Shown here one piece after another: positions 9,641-18,177 of a stretch of 62,709 nucleotides of DNA (position 1 is the stretch's first letter; every line of letters starts with the position of its first letter). Below the pieces are notes generated by a model. The model ran no database searches, was not told where the DNA came from, and saw nothing but the letters and a program-made list of their open reading frames with translations. Location of the stretch: positions 1 to 62,709 of IMG/VR virus record IMGVR_UViG_3300010412_000012; one strand, given 5' to 3'. The stretch is from a virus. Both the position numbers and the translations under genes were made by a program.

Positions 9641-9898
9641 CTAAATTGGACGGTTCTTCGCGTCACGCTTGTAGCTGCGGTTCGTCTTGCGGCTCACAAC
9701 ACGTGTGTTAGACGTCGAACGGCTCCCTCCCTTCGACAGTGGAACTTTGTGGTCAAGCTCTTTGCCATCACCCTTCTTGACCCGGCCATCCTTCATGGCC
9801 TCACGGCGTGCCTTGTTACGGGCAGCACGATCCTTCTTCGCCTCGGGGGAAGCGTGGTACTTCTCGTAGTACGCCTTACTTCTTTCTCTTGCGCCCAT
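9641..9898 (-). CDS. HNH-endonuclease-like small protein
   Basis: 85 aa, very basic. The C-terminal half carries LDHKVPLSKGG followed by two asparagines (STSNTRVVSRKTNRSY), the D-H, N and N pattern of HNH metal-finger nucleases. The first histidine or zinc-cysteine pairs of larger HNH enzymes are missing, so this is a minimal variant. Such proteins in phages act as nicking enzymes, homing nucleases or packaging partners; none can be chosen here. The start overlaps the end of the upstream gene by 23 bp. Fold likely, activity unproven. Confidence 0.6.
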   Translation of the reverse strand: MGARERSKAYYEKYHASPEAKKDRAARNKARREAMKDGRVKKGDGKELDHKVPLSKGGSRSTSNTRVVSRKTNRSYKRDAKNRPI

Positions 9899-10136
9899 TT
9901 AACCGTCGCTTCTCTCGCTGTGCATACCAAATGATCTTGTCCAGATCATATTCCCTAGTGGTGTTGGCTTTGTGACCGTAACGATAGCACGCCTTGAAGA
10001 TATTTCCCATAGCGAAATTCATGTCCCGGTACTCGATCAAGTCCTGCATTTCCTTGGCACCGGGCGGCAGCTGGTAGTAGTCAGATGACCAACCTGTAAC
10101 GTCAGATCGCGTTTTCAATTTTGTATTTTTTGACAT
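9876..10136 (-). CDS. DUF3310-like small protein
   Basis: 86 aa, ATG 10136. The region YYQLPPGAKEMQDLIEYRD...GNIFKACYRYGHKA...YDLDKIIWYAQRE matches the pattern of phage DUF3310 (nucleotide-kinase-like annotated) proteins: GNI.K...RYG.K followed by DL.KI.WY. The biochemical role of that family is not established. A 24-bp gap separates it from the primase-helicase upstream, with no strong ribosome-binding site visible. The C terminus is very basic. Confidence 0.6.
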   Translation of the reverse strand: MSKNTKLKTRSDVTGWSSDYYQLPPGAKEMQDLIEYRDMNFAMGNIFKACYRYGHKANTTREYDLDKIIWYAQREKRRLNGRKRKK

Positions 10137-10160
10137 TTTAATAGTGGGCCTTTAATACAC

Positions 10161-12962
10161 CTATAACGTAACTTCAATGATGTTGCTTCGGGGCAGGTGG
10201 TAGGCCGTATCCTTGATTCCGAGGTATGCCTTGCTTTCCTTCGCATCCAGCGTTTCCTGCATTTGCGGCCAGAGCGCCGAAACATTCATATTTTGCGATT
10301 TTTGCAGCCACGCCGCGAAGTCCTTTCCACGGAAACGGTAGGTGTCGCCTGCTCGGACGATCATCATGCGATTCTTCGGTGGAGCCTTCACGGTGGGGTT
10401 TTTGGCGTGCTGGCCGGGCTGCGGGAACGCATCGAGGAGCAAAAGCCCGTCTTGGAACTGCTGTATGTAAGCAATGACGACTTCTCGAGCGCTGGTGTTG
10501 GTCATAGCGAGTCCAGTGCGAACACGCAGTACAGAAACCCTGTCACGAAGGTATTGCGACATCGTCTTTATGTCAAAATTGACGATTCCGGCTTTTTTCG
10601 CCAGTGACGCAGCCGCTAGAAGCGAAGCGATAGTTGCACACCAGAACCTCTCTCCTTCGGTGAATCCCCACTCAGTATAGATACGTTCATAGAACTTCCG
10701 AACATAATCCGCGATAGTAGGTTGCCGGGTGGCGATATATGCTGCAAACAGCTGCCCAGCGTGTCCGTGGTTCGAGTCCAGACGTCCAAACATGGCGTTC
10801 CGGGTAGCCCGAGTCGGGTCATCAAAAGGATCGACTTCGAGTTCAAGTGTTCTCGCCGTTGCCGCGTTACTACGCCCTCCGCGCTGTGCCATGTGATCGA
10901 AGATAGATTCATTACTCGCCCCTACGACGATGGTCTTCCAGTCCAGTACCTCACGCATTTCGGCATGGGCGTTCATTCGTGCCTTGCTCTTGCCCTGCGT
11001 GATCTGAAACGCGATCCGGTGGAAATTATCGAGGGCTTCGTCGCCCCTGATTTCGTCCCAATAGATCGGCAGGTTCTTCAGGAACGCGGTTTTGGCGATA
11101 ATCGAGTTTTCGGTGTCGCTGATCGAGTTCATACCCACCTTGGGATGCCCCCAGACAGCCTGTGCGGTCTGTAGGGCCGAGGACTTACCCAAACCCGACT
11201 CCCGGCTCACAATGGTTATCATGGCCCCAGACATCCCCGTATAGCCGAACAGGGGCGCAGCAAAAGCGCTGGCAAGGACACTGGTGAAGGCCGGATTGTT
11301 CTGGTCGGCCAAGAAGTCAGCCGCCTCCTTCCAGACCTCAAAGTCACCGTCAGGGATGAAGTGCCGCGCAACCTCCTTATGCTCGGCAGCGATACGCAGG
11401 TCGTTGTGGACAGTCCCGTCCTTCATGTAGCTCGTATCACCTGCTGTGAACCCGGTGGTGTGGACTTTGCCCTCACTCCGTTCCTCGATCCAGCCGTAGC
11501 GCGATACGCTCTTACCGACCTTTCGTTGTTTCTGTACCTGTCTCAACCACGTGTTCATAAGGTTTATCCAATGGTTCACTTCCTTCTGTTCGATAGCGCA
11601 GCCTTTCTCTGCCAGTTCCTTCTTCAGACCATACGTATCGCCAAGCAGTTTGTTCGGGAGGTCAATACTGACCGGGGTGCTGTCGGAGTACCGGGACACA
11701 ACTGTTATCATGTAATTACCAGTGACCATGTCGCGTGACGCACCCGACAGTTCCCAACTGCGGTTCAGAACCTTGACCCAGATGTACTCCTTGGTCTCCT
11801 TGTCAAAGTCCTTCTTCTCCATGCCCATGTTACCTTCAATCGGACGCCAGCCATACAGCGGGAACTCTTTTCCTTCAGCTGTTACGACTTCTTCCTCGCC
11901 GAGCATCAGCGGTGTCTTGATCTTCCCCCGGTGTGGGCAGGCACCGCATATTTCGGGCCGATAGGCAGCGAAGGTGTCGCAGAGTGTTGGCCCGGCTTCG
12001 TTCTCCAACCTTTGCTGCCACTTCTCGTTGGTATCCTCGGGTGTGTAATCCCGATGTCCTTTTGATAGGTCGTGGTAGTAGAGTTCACCATCCGCACAGT
12101 GTTTTGCAAGTTGGAGCGAAGCAGTCCACTCTGGCTCAGAGCAATCCTCTCCGTTAACTGTGAGGATATGTGCGAGCACGCCGCATTTCTTAGCGATGTT
12201 GGGGATGAAACTTTGAACAGTTCGTCCCACACCGTGTAGTAGATCGTCTGACTGTCCCAGACCCCGGAGGTAGTCTGGTACAGGTCCGCCAAGGTGTAAA
12301 CCGGACTCTCCCGAGACGCCGCCTCCGAGAAGGGTGACTTCAAGTTCTGCGGGATTAAATAGTTCACCTGTGGTAAGGGCGTCAGGGACAACTGGTTTAG
12401 GGTTTCGTTTATCCTTAACATTTCGTGTACCGATGGGCCGAAGTACTCGAGCCGCGTCAGTCGTGCATTTGACATCGGTAGGTAGGCCGTGACTGACCGC
12501 CAGAGCTTTGAGAGCTTCAGCAAGCGGTTGCCATCGAGAACGCGCAATAGGAACTTCAAAAGGCCAGTAGACATGACACCCATTCCCAGAGTGAACGAGG
12601 ATCGACGGTATGGGCATCCTCGTTGCGTTACAAAACTCACGGATAGCGGCGACTACTTCCGTGGGGTTCGATAGCCCATCTTTATAGTCAATATCGAACC
12701 ACAGCGCTTTGACCTGATGTACGTTGGCCTGTGTACGGAGTTGCTTTTTACCAGTTTTTTCGTTGGTGTACCAACCCTGTTGGTAACTGCTCATCGCGTA
12801 GAACACGTTGTGTCCCGACTGAGCAACTCTGATTGTCGCCTTTTGCAATTCTTCGTGGCTATTACATACCACGTGTTGCATACCCTTGTCTGTCAAGAAC
12901 GCGAGTATGCGTTTTCCCTCGTCCTTCGGGACGATGGCCTCGTAGAATTCTGATAGTTTCAT
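10161..12962 (-). CDS. Primase-helicase (archaeo-eukaryotic primase fold plus ATPase)
   Basis: 933 aa. The N-terminal domain has WFDID at 88-92 and HSGNGCHVYW at 124-133, the acidic and SGxGxH-type motifs of archaeo-eukaryotic primases. A cysteine set (C328, C339, C342) may bind zinc. The C-terminal part resembles DUF927/SF3-like replicative helicases, with Walker A SRESGLGKSS at 586-595 and Walker B PIYWDE at 632-637. One chain can therefore prime and unwind, serving the DNA polymerase encoded 5 kb upstream. ATG 12962 has AGGCGG just upstream. A hairpin with a T-run lies between this gene and the preceding one. Replicative role likely, details inferred. Confidence 0.85.
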   Translation of the reverse strand: MKLSEFYEAIVPKDEGKRILAFLTDKGMQHVVCNSHEELQKATIRVAQSGHNVFYAMSSYQQGWYTNEKTGKKQLRTQANVHQVKALWFDIDYKDGLSNPTEVVAAIREFCNATRMPIPSILVHSGNGCHVYWPFEVPIARSRWQPLAEALKALAVSHGLPTDVKCTTDAARVLRPIGTRNVKDKRNPKPVVPDALTTGELFNPAELEVTLLGGGVSGESGLHLGGPVPDYLRGLGQSDDLLHGVGRTVQSFIPNIAKKCGVLAHILTVNGEDCSEPEWTASLQLAKHCADGELYYHDLSKGHRDYTPEDTNEKWQQRLENEAGPTLCDTFAAYRPEICGACPHRGKIKTPLMLGEEEVVTAEGKEFPLYGWRPIEGNMGMEKKDFDKETKEYIWVKVLNRSWELSGASRDMVTGNYMITVVSRYSDSTPVSIDLPNKLLGDTYGLKKELAEKGCAIEQKEVNHWINLMNTWLRQVQKQRKVGKSVSRYGWIEERSEGKVHTTGFTAGDTSYMKDGTVHNDLRIAAEHKEVARHFIPDGDFEVWKEAADFLADQNNPAFTSVLASAFAAPLFGYTGMSGAMITIVSRESGLGKSSALQTAQAVWGHPKVGMNSISDTENSIIAKTAFLKNLPIYWDEIRGDEALDNFHRIAFQITQGKSKARMNAHAEMREVLDWKTIVVGASNESIFDHMAQRGGRSNAATARTLELEVDPFDDPTRATRNAMFGRLDSNHGHAGQLFAAYIATRQPTIADYVRKFYERIYTEWGFTEGERFWCATIASLLAAASLAKKAGIVNFDIKTMSQYLRDRVSVLRVRTGLAMTNTSAREVVIAYIQQFQDGLLLLDAFPQPGQHAKNPTVKAPPKNRMMIVRAGDTYRFRGKDFAAWLQKSQNMNVSALWPQMQETLDAKESKAYLGIKDTAYHLPRSNIIEVTL

Positions 12963-12974
12963 AGCCGCCGCCTA

Positions 12975-13038
12975 AAAAGGGCCGGGGGGCGTCTGCTTCC
13001 TGCGGTACTCCACAGTGCTCAGCATACCCCTCCGGCCA
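12975..13038 (-). terminator. Possible intrinsic terminator / attenuator upstream of primase-helicase
   Basis: Read leftward, GGCCGGAGGGG (13038-13028) can pair with CCCCCCGGCC (12990-12981), followed one base later by TTTTT (12979-12975). The loop is long, nearly 40 bases, so this is weaker than the other two terminators in the block. It could act as an attenuator between the ssDNA-binding gene and the primase gene. Confidence 0.4.
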
Positions 13039-13044
13039 AGCTAC

Positions 13045-14091
13045 TCAACCACCAAGAATGGAGTCGAGCATTGCGTCAAAGTCCTCACCGCCGCTAGAGG
13101 GGGATGCGGCGGCAGGCTGCGAGGGGGTCTCGTTACTCGCAGGGACTTCAGGTGGCGCAACTGGTGCGGGAGCAGGGGCAATCTCATCGACCGTCTCGGC
13201 CTTGGCTGCTGCCTGCTCTTGGGCGACTGCTGTTTCCTGTACCGGCGTAGCTTTTGCGGGAGCCGGGGCAGCTACTTCTGGCGCAGCGTGCGTGGGTGCT
13301 GCACCTGCCTCGCTTGCTGTCCCGGTTGTTCCCGCATCGGCATACTCCGCCGACTCATTGAGGACTCGTTTGGCTTCATCAGACTCACGCAGTTCTGCTG
13401 ACGCCTTGAACTCATCTTCATTGAGGAAACGAAGACCTTTGAAGGTAAACTTCGGATACGCTGCGTCAGCGTCGAAGCCTATCTTCGTTGCCAGCACGTA
13501 GTACGGAATACCTTTCGGCTTCAGTACACGTTCGGCGTAATCTTTGAGGGGGTTCAGTGACGCAGGCGGTACACGCAGCAACATCACATCGACGTCAGCC
13601 AGAGCACGTGTGCCAGCTGCGACTTCTTCCAGCTGATACAAAAAGGCTACGGCCACACGCCGGACGTCCTGACACGCCTTCGTCGGCTTGCCTTGATCCG
13701 TCTGTTTGGAACCCCAGACGTTCATCGGACAGTTGGCGCACATGTCATTGACTTTGACAGGCACCGTCGAGTCGGGGCGCACACCGTCGCTCGACCAGCA
13801 ATCAGGCTTGCTGTTATCACCTTCCGAGTACGAACCTTTGTAGTACGTCTTCGAGGGCAGGTTGTTCGAGCGAAGCATGACGACTTCGAGGCTCGGCATT
13901 GGGTCGCCATCGGCGTTCAGGTACGGTTGGGTTTCCCCACCGGCCCTCACCTTCCAGACCTTACCTTTGTAACTGATGACCGGAAAACCGGACGACACGC
14001 CACCGGACAGTTCCTCGAAAACTTCCTGACCGACGACCCCTTGCAAGTGTGCAGGCAGTTGTGCTGCCGTAGTTGTAAGATCATTACTCAC
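13045..14091 (-). CDS. Probable phage ssDNA-binding protein
   Basis: 348 aa, GTG start at 14091 overlapping the previous stop, with GGA 8-10 nt upstream. The N-terminal 230 residues form a globular domain containing MCANCPMNVWGS...KACQ, a cysteine set seen in phage single-strand-binding-type proteins. Then comes an Ala/Pro/Glu-rich linker of about 100 residues, and an acidic tip (GGEDFDAMLDSILGG) like the protein-docking tails of SSBs. Its place between helicase and primase genes fits replication or recombination. No direct homology could be tested, so the name is an inference from layout and composition. Confidence 0.6.
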   Translation of the reverse strand: MSNDLTTTAAQLPAHLQGVVGQEVFEELSGGVSSGFPVISYKGKVWKVRAGGETQPYLNADGDPMPSLEVVMLRSNNLPSKTYYKGSYSEGDNSKPDCWSSDGVRPDSTVPVKVNDMCANCPMNVWGSKQTDQGKPTKACQDVRRVAVAFLYQLEEVAAGTRALADVDVMLLRVPPASLNPLKDYAERVLKPKGIPYYVLATKIGFDADAAYPKFTFKGLRFLNEDEFKASAELRESDEAKRVLNESAEYADAGTTGTASEAGAAPTHAAPEVAAPAPAKATPVQETAVAQEQAAAKAETVDEIAPAPAPVAPPEVPASNETPSQPAAASPSSGGEDFDAMLDSILGG

Positions 14092-14476
14092 TGTCTTTTC
14101 CTCTGCGGATACCGATTTGGGTTGATGCCGTGAACTTGACGCCCGGTACCTCTACGCCCTCGTCCAGCAATTCTTTGATGATCTTCTTGTTCGCACGAAT
14201 ATCCATCGCGTCGAGTTTGCGATTCTTGATAGCGAACTTGAAGAACTCGTCTCGATCTTTCACCGTTGCGCTGGTGCGTTCAATCTTGTAGATCGTGCCA
14301 GCGTCGGTGTTGGCAGAGTTACTACCAGAGTCGTTCAAGTGCGTGGCGAACTCCGACTCGAGTTTCGCCATAGCTGCCTTGACGCGATCCATACTGGTAT
14401 TGAACTCTTTTTTGGCTTCGTCCAGATAGTCACGAAGTTTGACGTACTGCATAATTTTTTGGTTTAGGTCTGTCAT
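14084..14476 (-). CDS. Coiled-coil protein of the replication block
   Basis: 130 aa. Residues 5-50 are helical with heptad-like spacing, followed by a Ser/Asn-rich turn, and a C-terminal part with DEFFKFAIKNRKLDAMDIRANKK. Similar small coiled-coil proteins often accompany SSB genes in phages and may act in recombination, but no family is certain. Its ATG overlaps the upstream stop (ATGA) and its stop overlaps the GTG of the SSB gene, so all three are probably translated together. Confidence 0.6.
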   Translation of the reverse strand: MTDLNQKIMQYVKLRDYLDEAKKEFNTSMDRVKAAMAKLESEFATHLNDSGSNSANTDAGTIYKIERTSATVKDRDEFFKFAIKNRKLDAMDIRANKKIIKELLDEGVEVPGVKFTASTQIGIRRGKDSE

Positions 14477-14886
14477 AGTTTCAACTCCACTTGTCGGCCA
14501 CTCGCGTCAACGATGGTTGACTTGCGGCCCTTTAGCGTTCGTGCTGCCTCTGTCTTCAGCACTTCCTTCGGCTTCTCACCAAGTACCTTTTCAGCGCTGG
14601 CTGTAAGGGTGGCGAGGCCGATTCGAGCGCGTATAAGTAGAGACAGTCGTGAGTCATGGAGTGTGGTCATGTAACGGATGAACTGATCCAGTTCTTCACG
14701 TTCGCATGTCATTACAACCTCGTCGTTCTTCTTGATGCCGCGAGTCATTATCTCGGTGGCTTCAAGCATCTTTGCGAACGCATAGACCCCATCTTTATCT
14801 TTGTCACGGACGGAAGTACGTATGGCTAGAGCAGCCACTACACGCTTCAGCTTCCACCGATAAAACCATTGCTTGATTCGGTTCAT
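14473..14886 (-). CDS. Unknown helical, basic protein
   Basis: 137 aa, ATG 14886 with AAGG 8 nt upstream. Basic N terminus (NRIKQWFYRWKLKR), mostly helical, with no recognisable catalytic motif. It sits between the SNF2 helicase and the coiled-coil protein, with ATGA overlap to the latter. Replication or recombination involvement is inferred from context only. Confidence 0.6.
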   Translation of the reverse strand: MNRIKQWFYRWKLKRVVAALAIRTSVRDKDKDGVYAFAKMLEATEIMTRGIKKNDEVVMTCEREELDQFIRYMTTLHDSRLSLLIRARIGLATLTASAEKVLGEKPKEVLKTEAARTLKGRKSTIVDASGRQVELKL

Positions 14887-14896
14887 TGTAGTCGCC

Positions 14897-16447
14897 TTAG
14901 TTGTCGTTAAACATGTCGAGGAGTGCTCCCTGAAGTCGGGACTTCTGCCTCAAACGGGAATACAGCTTACGCTCGATTGCGGTGCCAGTCAAATGAATAA
15001 TCAGGGCTTTTTGGGTCTGACCGGGGCGCGTGATTCGAGCGTTCGCTTGCTCATAAATTTCGAGTGAGGTTGTCGGGGTGAACCACACAATCGTGTTGGC
15101 AGAGGTCAGTGTCAGACCGTGCGCCATGCACTGCGGATGTGCGATCAACAACTGTTTCTCAGGGCTGTCCTGAAACGTGTTGAAGATGTCGTTGCGGTAC
15201 TTCATCGGAGTACCTCCGTGAACCAACGCACAGTTCGTCTTCTTCACTACACGTGCATACAACTCCTCAGTGGAGTGCTTGAAGTTGGTGAAGCAGATGA
15301 CCTTGCCAGCTGCCTGCTCGTAGATGTCGAGCAACTCTTGAACTCGGTTCTTGTTGTCGAGTCTAACCACGCCTTTATCCTGCGTGTAGACCCAACCACA
15401 ACTGATTTGCAACAGCTTTGAGAAAAGCACGCCTTCGTTCGCAGCGGTGACATTGCCCTCTTGAAAAGCCAGCTTCAATTTCTTAACCATGTTGTCATAG
15501 GTCTGAGCGACCTGCTTCGACGGTTTCACTTCGACGTCCTTGTATGTCGTCTCGGGCAGCTCCACGCAGTCGTCACGCTTGAACCTGACAGCTGGCTGCA
15601 ACATGGCATACACATGGTCGTTAGCGTCGTGCTTCGGCACCCATCGGAATTCACTTATCTGTATCATGGTTTTCCGAATGAACTCTTTTTTGTAGGGCGT
15701 TGCACGTGCGGGGGTTAGCAGCTTCGCCAGCCCCCATGCGTCCGGTGGTTCGTTCGGCATGGGCGACCCGGTCATTCCCCAGACGTAGGGAGTGTTGCGT
15801 ATCACGCTACGCGCAGCACGCCAGAGTTCGGTGCTTGGATTTCTGAATGTCGCTACTTCGTCAATGATGACGACATCGTACTTCTGGTCGATCAACTGCT
15901 GCCGCATGATCTTCAGACCATCGTGATTGATGATGTGGATTTGCTTGTCTTGGTTGGTCTCCAACAGGTGTAGCCGTTTCTTCCTTTGGGGGTGATGCAG
16001 CACCACGGTGCTCAGGTGCATGAAGTAACGGAATATCTCTTTGTCCCACACCTGTGTCAGAGTACTGAGGGGTGCGACAACAAGAACTTTCTTAATTTGG
16101 CCTTCGTTGAACATGTGGTCACAGGCGTACAGAGCCGCACGTGTTTTGCCTGTTCCCATTTCAGATAGGACGTAGGCACGAGGCTGCATGGTGAGCAGCC
16201 CTGCCGTGATCCTCTGCGTTTCAAAAGGTGGGGGGTCGGTGGGCCACTCATACTGCGACAGAACTGGCGCGGGTATTTTGTAGCCCATGTTGCGAGCGAG
16301 GCGTGTAGTCTCAGTCGTATGTGGATACGCCATCACGTGCTGACCACGGAAGTCTACCAGTCTTCCGGGTACGAGCGCAGTCAAACCCTCATCAGGCGGA
16401 ATGAGGAATTCCTTGCTTGCTTTGACGATTACAGGCTGAGTAGCCAC
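14897..16447 (-). CDS. SNF2-type superfamily 2 helicase
   Basis: 516 aa, GTG start at 16447 with GGAG 8 nt upstream. Motif I is SEMGTGKTRA (95-104), motif II IIDEV (194-198), motif III GMTGSP (224-229). The C-terminal RecA-like domain shows CFTNF...ALVHGG and motif VI QANARITRPGQ, where the RITRPGQ spacing is typical of SNF2 enzymes. It lacks long accessory domains. Phage members act as DNA translocases in replication or recombination, or to displace host proteins. It overlaps the VRR-NUC gene by 19 bp, so the two may work together at branched or blocked DNA. Confidence 0.88.
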   Translation of the reverse strand: MATQPVIVKASKEFLIPPDEGLTALVPGRLVDFRGQHVMAYPHTTETTRLARNMGYKIPAPVLSQYEWPTDPPPFETQRITAGLLTMQPRAYVLSEMGTGKTRAALYACDHMFNEGQIKKVLVVAPLSTLTQVWDKEIFRYFMHLSTVVLHHPQRKKRLHLLETNQDKQIHIINHDGLKIMRQQLIDQKYDVVIIDEVATFRNPSTELWRAARSVIRNTPYVWGMTGSPMPNEPPDAWGLAKLLTPARATPYKKEFIRKTMIQISEFRWVPKHDANDHVYAMLQPAVRFKRDDCVELPETTYKDVEVKPSKQVAQTYDNMVKKLKLAFQEGNVTAANEGVLFSKLLQISCGWVYTQDKGVVRLDNKNRVQELLDIYEQAAGKVICFTNFKHSTEELYARVVKKTNCALVHGGTPMKYRNDIFNTFQDSPEKQLLIAHPQCMAHGLTLTSANTIVWFTPTTSLEIYEQANARITRPGQTQKALIIHLTGTAIERKLYSRLRQKSRLQGALLDMFNDN

Positions 16448-16755
16448 TCACGCAACTCCGACTCCCCCGAAAACGAATCATCTTCCGGGTAGTAAACTTC
16501 GCCGATGACGATGGTCTTACCACCGGCCTCTCTAATCTGTTCCAGCGTCAACTCCTGTCGGGGTGTCGGGTGCTTGCCCGGACGCTTGGTTTCAATGCCG
16601 AGGAACCTCCCGCCATGACAGGCATGGAAGTCCACCCCAGACGAGCCATGCCCACGTTGGACAGGCATGTGCCACCACGCACCGTGATTTCGTAACATGC
16701 GTTTCACACGGTCTTTCACAGTCTTCTCGAGGATGTCTTTCGGGTCTCGTCTCAT
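16429..16755 (-). CDS. VRR-NUC domain nuclease
   Basis: 108 aa, a stand-alone virus-type replication-repair nuclease of the PD-(D/E)XK superfamily. GVD at 40-42, IETK at 54-57 and PTPRQ with Q67 are the expected catalytic core, followed by LEQIREAGGK, the usual helix. Stand-alone VRR-NUC proteins can cleave branched DNA such as Holliday junctions. It lies between an SNF2 helicase and a RecB-like nuclease, so recombination-dependent replication or debranching before packaging is likely. Confidence 0.88.
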   Translation of the reverse strand: MRRDPKDILEKTVKDRVKRMLRNHGAWWHMPVQRGHGSSGVDFHACHGGRFLGIETKRPGKHPTPRQELTLEQIREAGGKTIVIGEVYYPEDDSFSGESELREWLLSL

Positions 16756-16758
16756 CGC

Positions 16759-17427
16759 TTAGTCTCTCTCGTACCATTCAGGACAGCTGCTCACAGGGCA
16801 GTATCCGCATAAAGGGGTGGCATTGGATGGAAAATCGGTGGTCTGCTCGGCTTTGTCTATCTCCGCCGCCCGAGGCATAAAGTCCAGCCACACCTGTTTC
16901 AGTCGATCCTTGTGGATGACCTCGCGGGTGAACTCGTTATCCTTGAGCCACGCATAGATCAGGATGAAGTTCTCTATCTCTGGCATGAAGCGTGACAGGA
17001 TCGCAGCGGCCAACTTCAGCTGGTCGAAGCCCGGCTTCTGCTTGCCTGTCTTCCAGTCAATCAGGAATGCCATTGTCGAGTTATCGGAAAGCAGTAACAG
17101 GTCGAGGACAGCGCGAACCCATGCGTCCTTGGCGAAGAAGTCTACTGGCTGCAACTTGTCGTTGAGGCACAGCTTCATTTCGCCATACTTCTCGTCGTGC
17201 GGCAGCGCCAGCGCCCGGTCAGCACTAGCCTGCATGTGACGCAGCTGTACCGGAAGTGGTACACCTTCCATGCAGTACTTGAACAGCGCGTCGTGGACGA
17301 ACTTACCGTCAGCCTGCCACTGGTTGTCAGGCTCCTTTACGTCCTTCTTCACCTTCAGGTGATAGAACTTCTTGCGGCACTTCTCGAACATATCGAGGGC
17401 GCTGTATGACCATGCTCGTTTCTTCAT
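16759..17427 (-). CDS. Cas4/RecB-like nuclease with probable Fe-S cluster
   Basis: 222 aa PD-(D/E)XK exonuclease. Motifs: H45 in GKFVHDAL, D109 in RAVLDLL, DWKTGK 124-129 and Q136. Cysteines C17, C207, C210 and C215 have the Cas4/AddB arrangement, one N-terminal and three C-terminal, that holds a [4Fe-4S] cluster. It is unlikely to be a CRISPR protein because no cas1/cas2 or repeat array is in the window. A phage recombination exonuclease that makes single-stranded ends is the best reading. The ATG overlaps the preceding stop. Confidence 0.85.
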   Translation of the reverse strand: MKKRAWSYSALDMFEKCRKKFYHLKVKKDVKEPDNQWQADGKFVHDALFKYCMEGVPLPVQLRHMQASADRALALPHDEKYGEMKLCLNDKLQPVDFFAKDAWVRAVLDLLLLSDNSTMAFLIDWKTGKQKPGFDQLKLAAAILSRFMPEIENFILIYAWLKDNEFTREVIHKDRLKQVWLDFMPRAAEIDKAEQTTDFPSNATPLCGYCPVSSCPEWYERD

Positions 17428-17657
17428 ATCCTGTGTCTTCCGTCGATGATGACGTCGCCTTCAGCCTCAATCCATACATGTGCTCCACACGATAGTGGTT
17501 TGTCAGGTTGATACACGACTACTGAATCCCCTTCGATATAAACGTGGTTGGCGGTGTGCGTCTTCTTGTAAGTCTTCACGGACATAACCGGGCGACTGCC
17601 ACCGTCCTTTCTGTTGGCTTTGATGTTGTGCTGGTTTACGTGGATTCGTTTCTTCAT
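17424..17657 (-). CDS. Small conserved phage protein (RIHVNQH type)
   Basis: 77 aa. The opening KKRIHVNQHNIKANRK and the closing DKPLSCGAHVWIEAEG are a pattern met in many phages just upstream of replication nucleases, of unknown function. The fold is probably all-beta and compact. ATG 17657 overlaps the previous stop (ATGA) and the stop overlaps the next ATG. No catalytic residues stand out. Confidence 0.65.
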   Translation of the reverse strand: MKKRIHVNQHNIKANRKDGGSRPVMSVKTYKKTHTANHVYIEGDSVVVYQPDKPLSCGAHVWIEAEGDVIIDGRHRI

Positions 17658-17815
17658 CGTGGTTCACTTGTAAGGTGGTAAAGCCCCCGGCAATGGGGGC
17701 ATTTATAGAACCGTTTTACCCCTATGTCTCGTTGTTCACGCAGAGCCTCCCTCGCTCTGGTCGCGCTCTTGTATCCTACTTTCCTGCATGTCTTCTTTTG
17801 CCTTCTTGAACCCAT
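17654..17815 (-). CDS. Small zinc-ribbon-like basic protein (53 aa)
   Basis: ATG 17815 has AAGGAG 7 nt upstream. A longer frame reaching 17929 exists but has no such signal. The product starts with basic GSRRQKKTCRKVGYKSATRA, has a helix (REALREQRD) and ends FYKCPHCRGLYHLTSEPR. This CxxC...H ending and the 'YKS...A..AL' pattern are typical of tiny phage zinc proteins thought to bind nucleic acid. The first 80 nt overlap the end of gene 17736-17894 in another frame. Real gene likely, role unknown. Confidence 0.65.
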   Translation of the reverse strand: MGSRRQKKTCRKVGYKSATRAREALREQRDIGVKRFYKCPHCRGLYHLTSEPR

Positions 17816-17894
17816 CACATTTCTCCTTGTGTTCGTTAATAGCGATTGCCTCGTAGTACTTCTTGCAATACGGGCAAGTCCAGATTTCCCACAC
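17736..17894 (-). CDS. Small C2HC zinc-finger-like protein (52 aa)
   Basis: Read from the sequence between 17896 and 17815. GTG 17894 has GGAG 6 nt upstream, at the very end of the previous gene, and the frame runs 52 codons to TGA at 17736. It contains CPYCKKYYEAIAINEHKEKC, a classic CxxC-x12-H-x4-C zinc-binding pattern, then a Lys/Glu-rich helix. It overlaps the downstream zinc protein by 80 nt in a different frame, both with good start signals, so two unrelated zinc proteins seem to share this DNA. DNA- or RNA-binding is inferred. Confidence 0.55.
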   Translation of the reverse strand: MWEIWTCPYCKKYYEAIAINEHKEKCDGFKKAKEDMQESRIQERDQSEGGSA

Positions 17895-17895
17895 T

Positions 17896-18177
17896 TCACT
17901 CTCCACCAAGGGTCATCATCCTGAACCATTCGTAGGCCACAGCTTCATACCACCTGAAGTACATCGTACTGTTCTGCTCATCGCCTTGGCGCTGGAACAG
18001 CATTTCCTCGGTGTCGGGGTCATTGGTGCTGGTCGTCCAGCCCATGTCCTGAAGCCACTTGGGTATGCCTTGCGGCACGTACTGGTAGGTGGCGCTGTAC
18101 TTGTACTCAACGGTGTTCGCCACGGAATGTGTAGTGATCTGGGAGCCGAGACCGCCGGGCCATTGGTTGTATGCCAT
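17896..18177 (-). CDS. Unknown small acidic protein downstream of DNA polymerase
   Basis: 93 aa, with ATG 18177 fused to the polymerase stop as TAATG. Aromatic-rich (WPGG, YKYSATYQYVP, MYFRWYEAVAYEWF). No domain recognised. Tight coupling to the polymerase gene suggests shared expression and perhaps a replication accessory role, but nothing in the sequence proves this. Confidence 0.6.
   Translation of the reverse strand: MAYNQWPGGLGSQITTHSVANTVEYKYSATYQYVPQGIPKWLQDMGWTTSTNDPDTEEMLFQRQGDEQNSTMYFRWYEAVAYEWFRMMTLGGE

Noticed and set aside
16759-17427. Cas4-like nuclease as evidence of a CRISPR system
   Set aside because: No cas1, cas2, effector gene or repeat array seen; RecB/Cas4-like nucleases are common in phages.
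17684-17701. GCCCCC...GGGGGC hairpin as a leftward terminator
   Set aside because: It lies inside the coding end of a small zinc protein and is followed by only three T residues.
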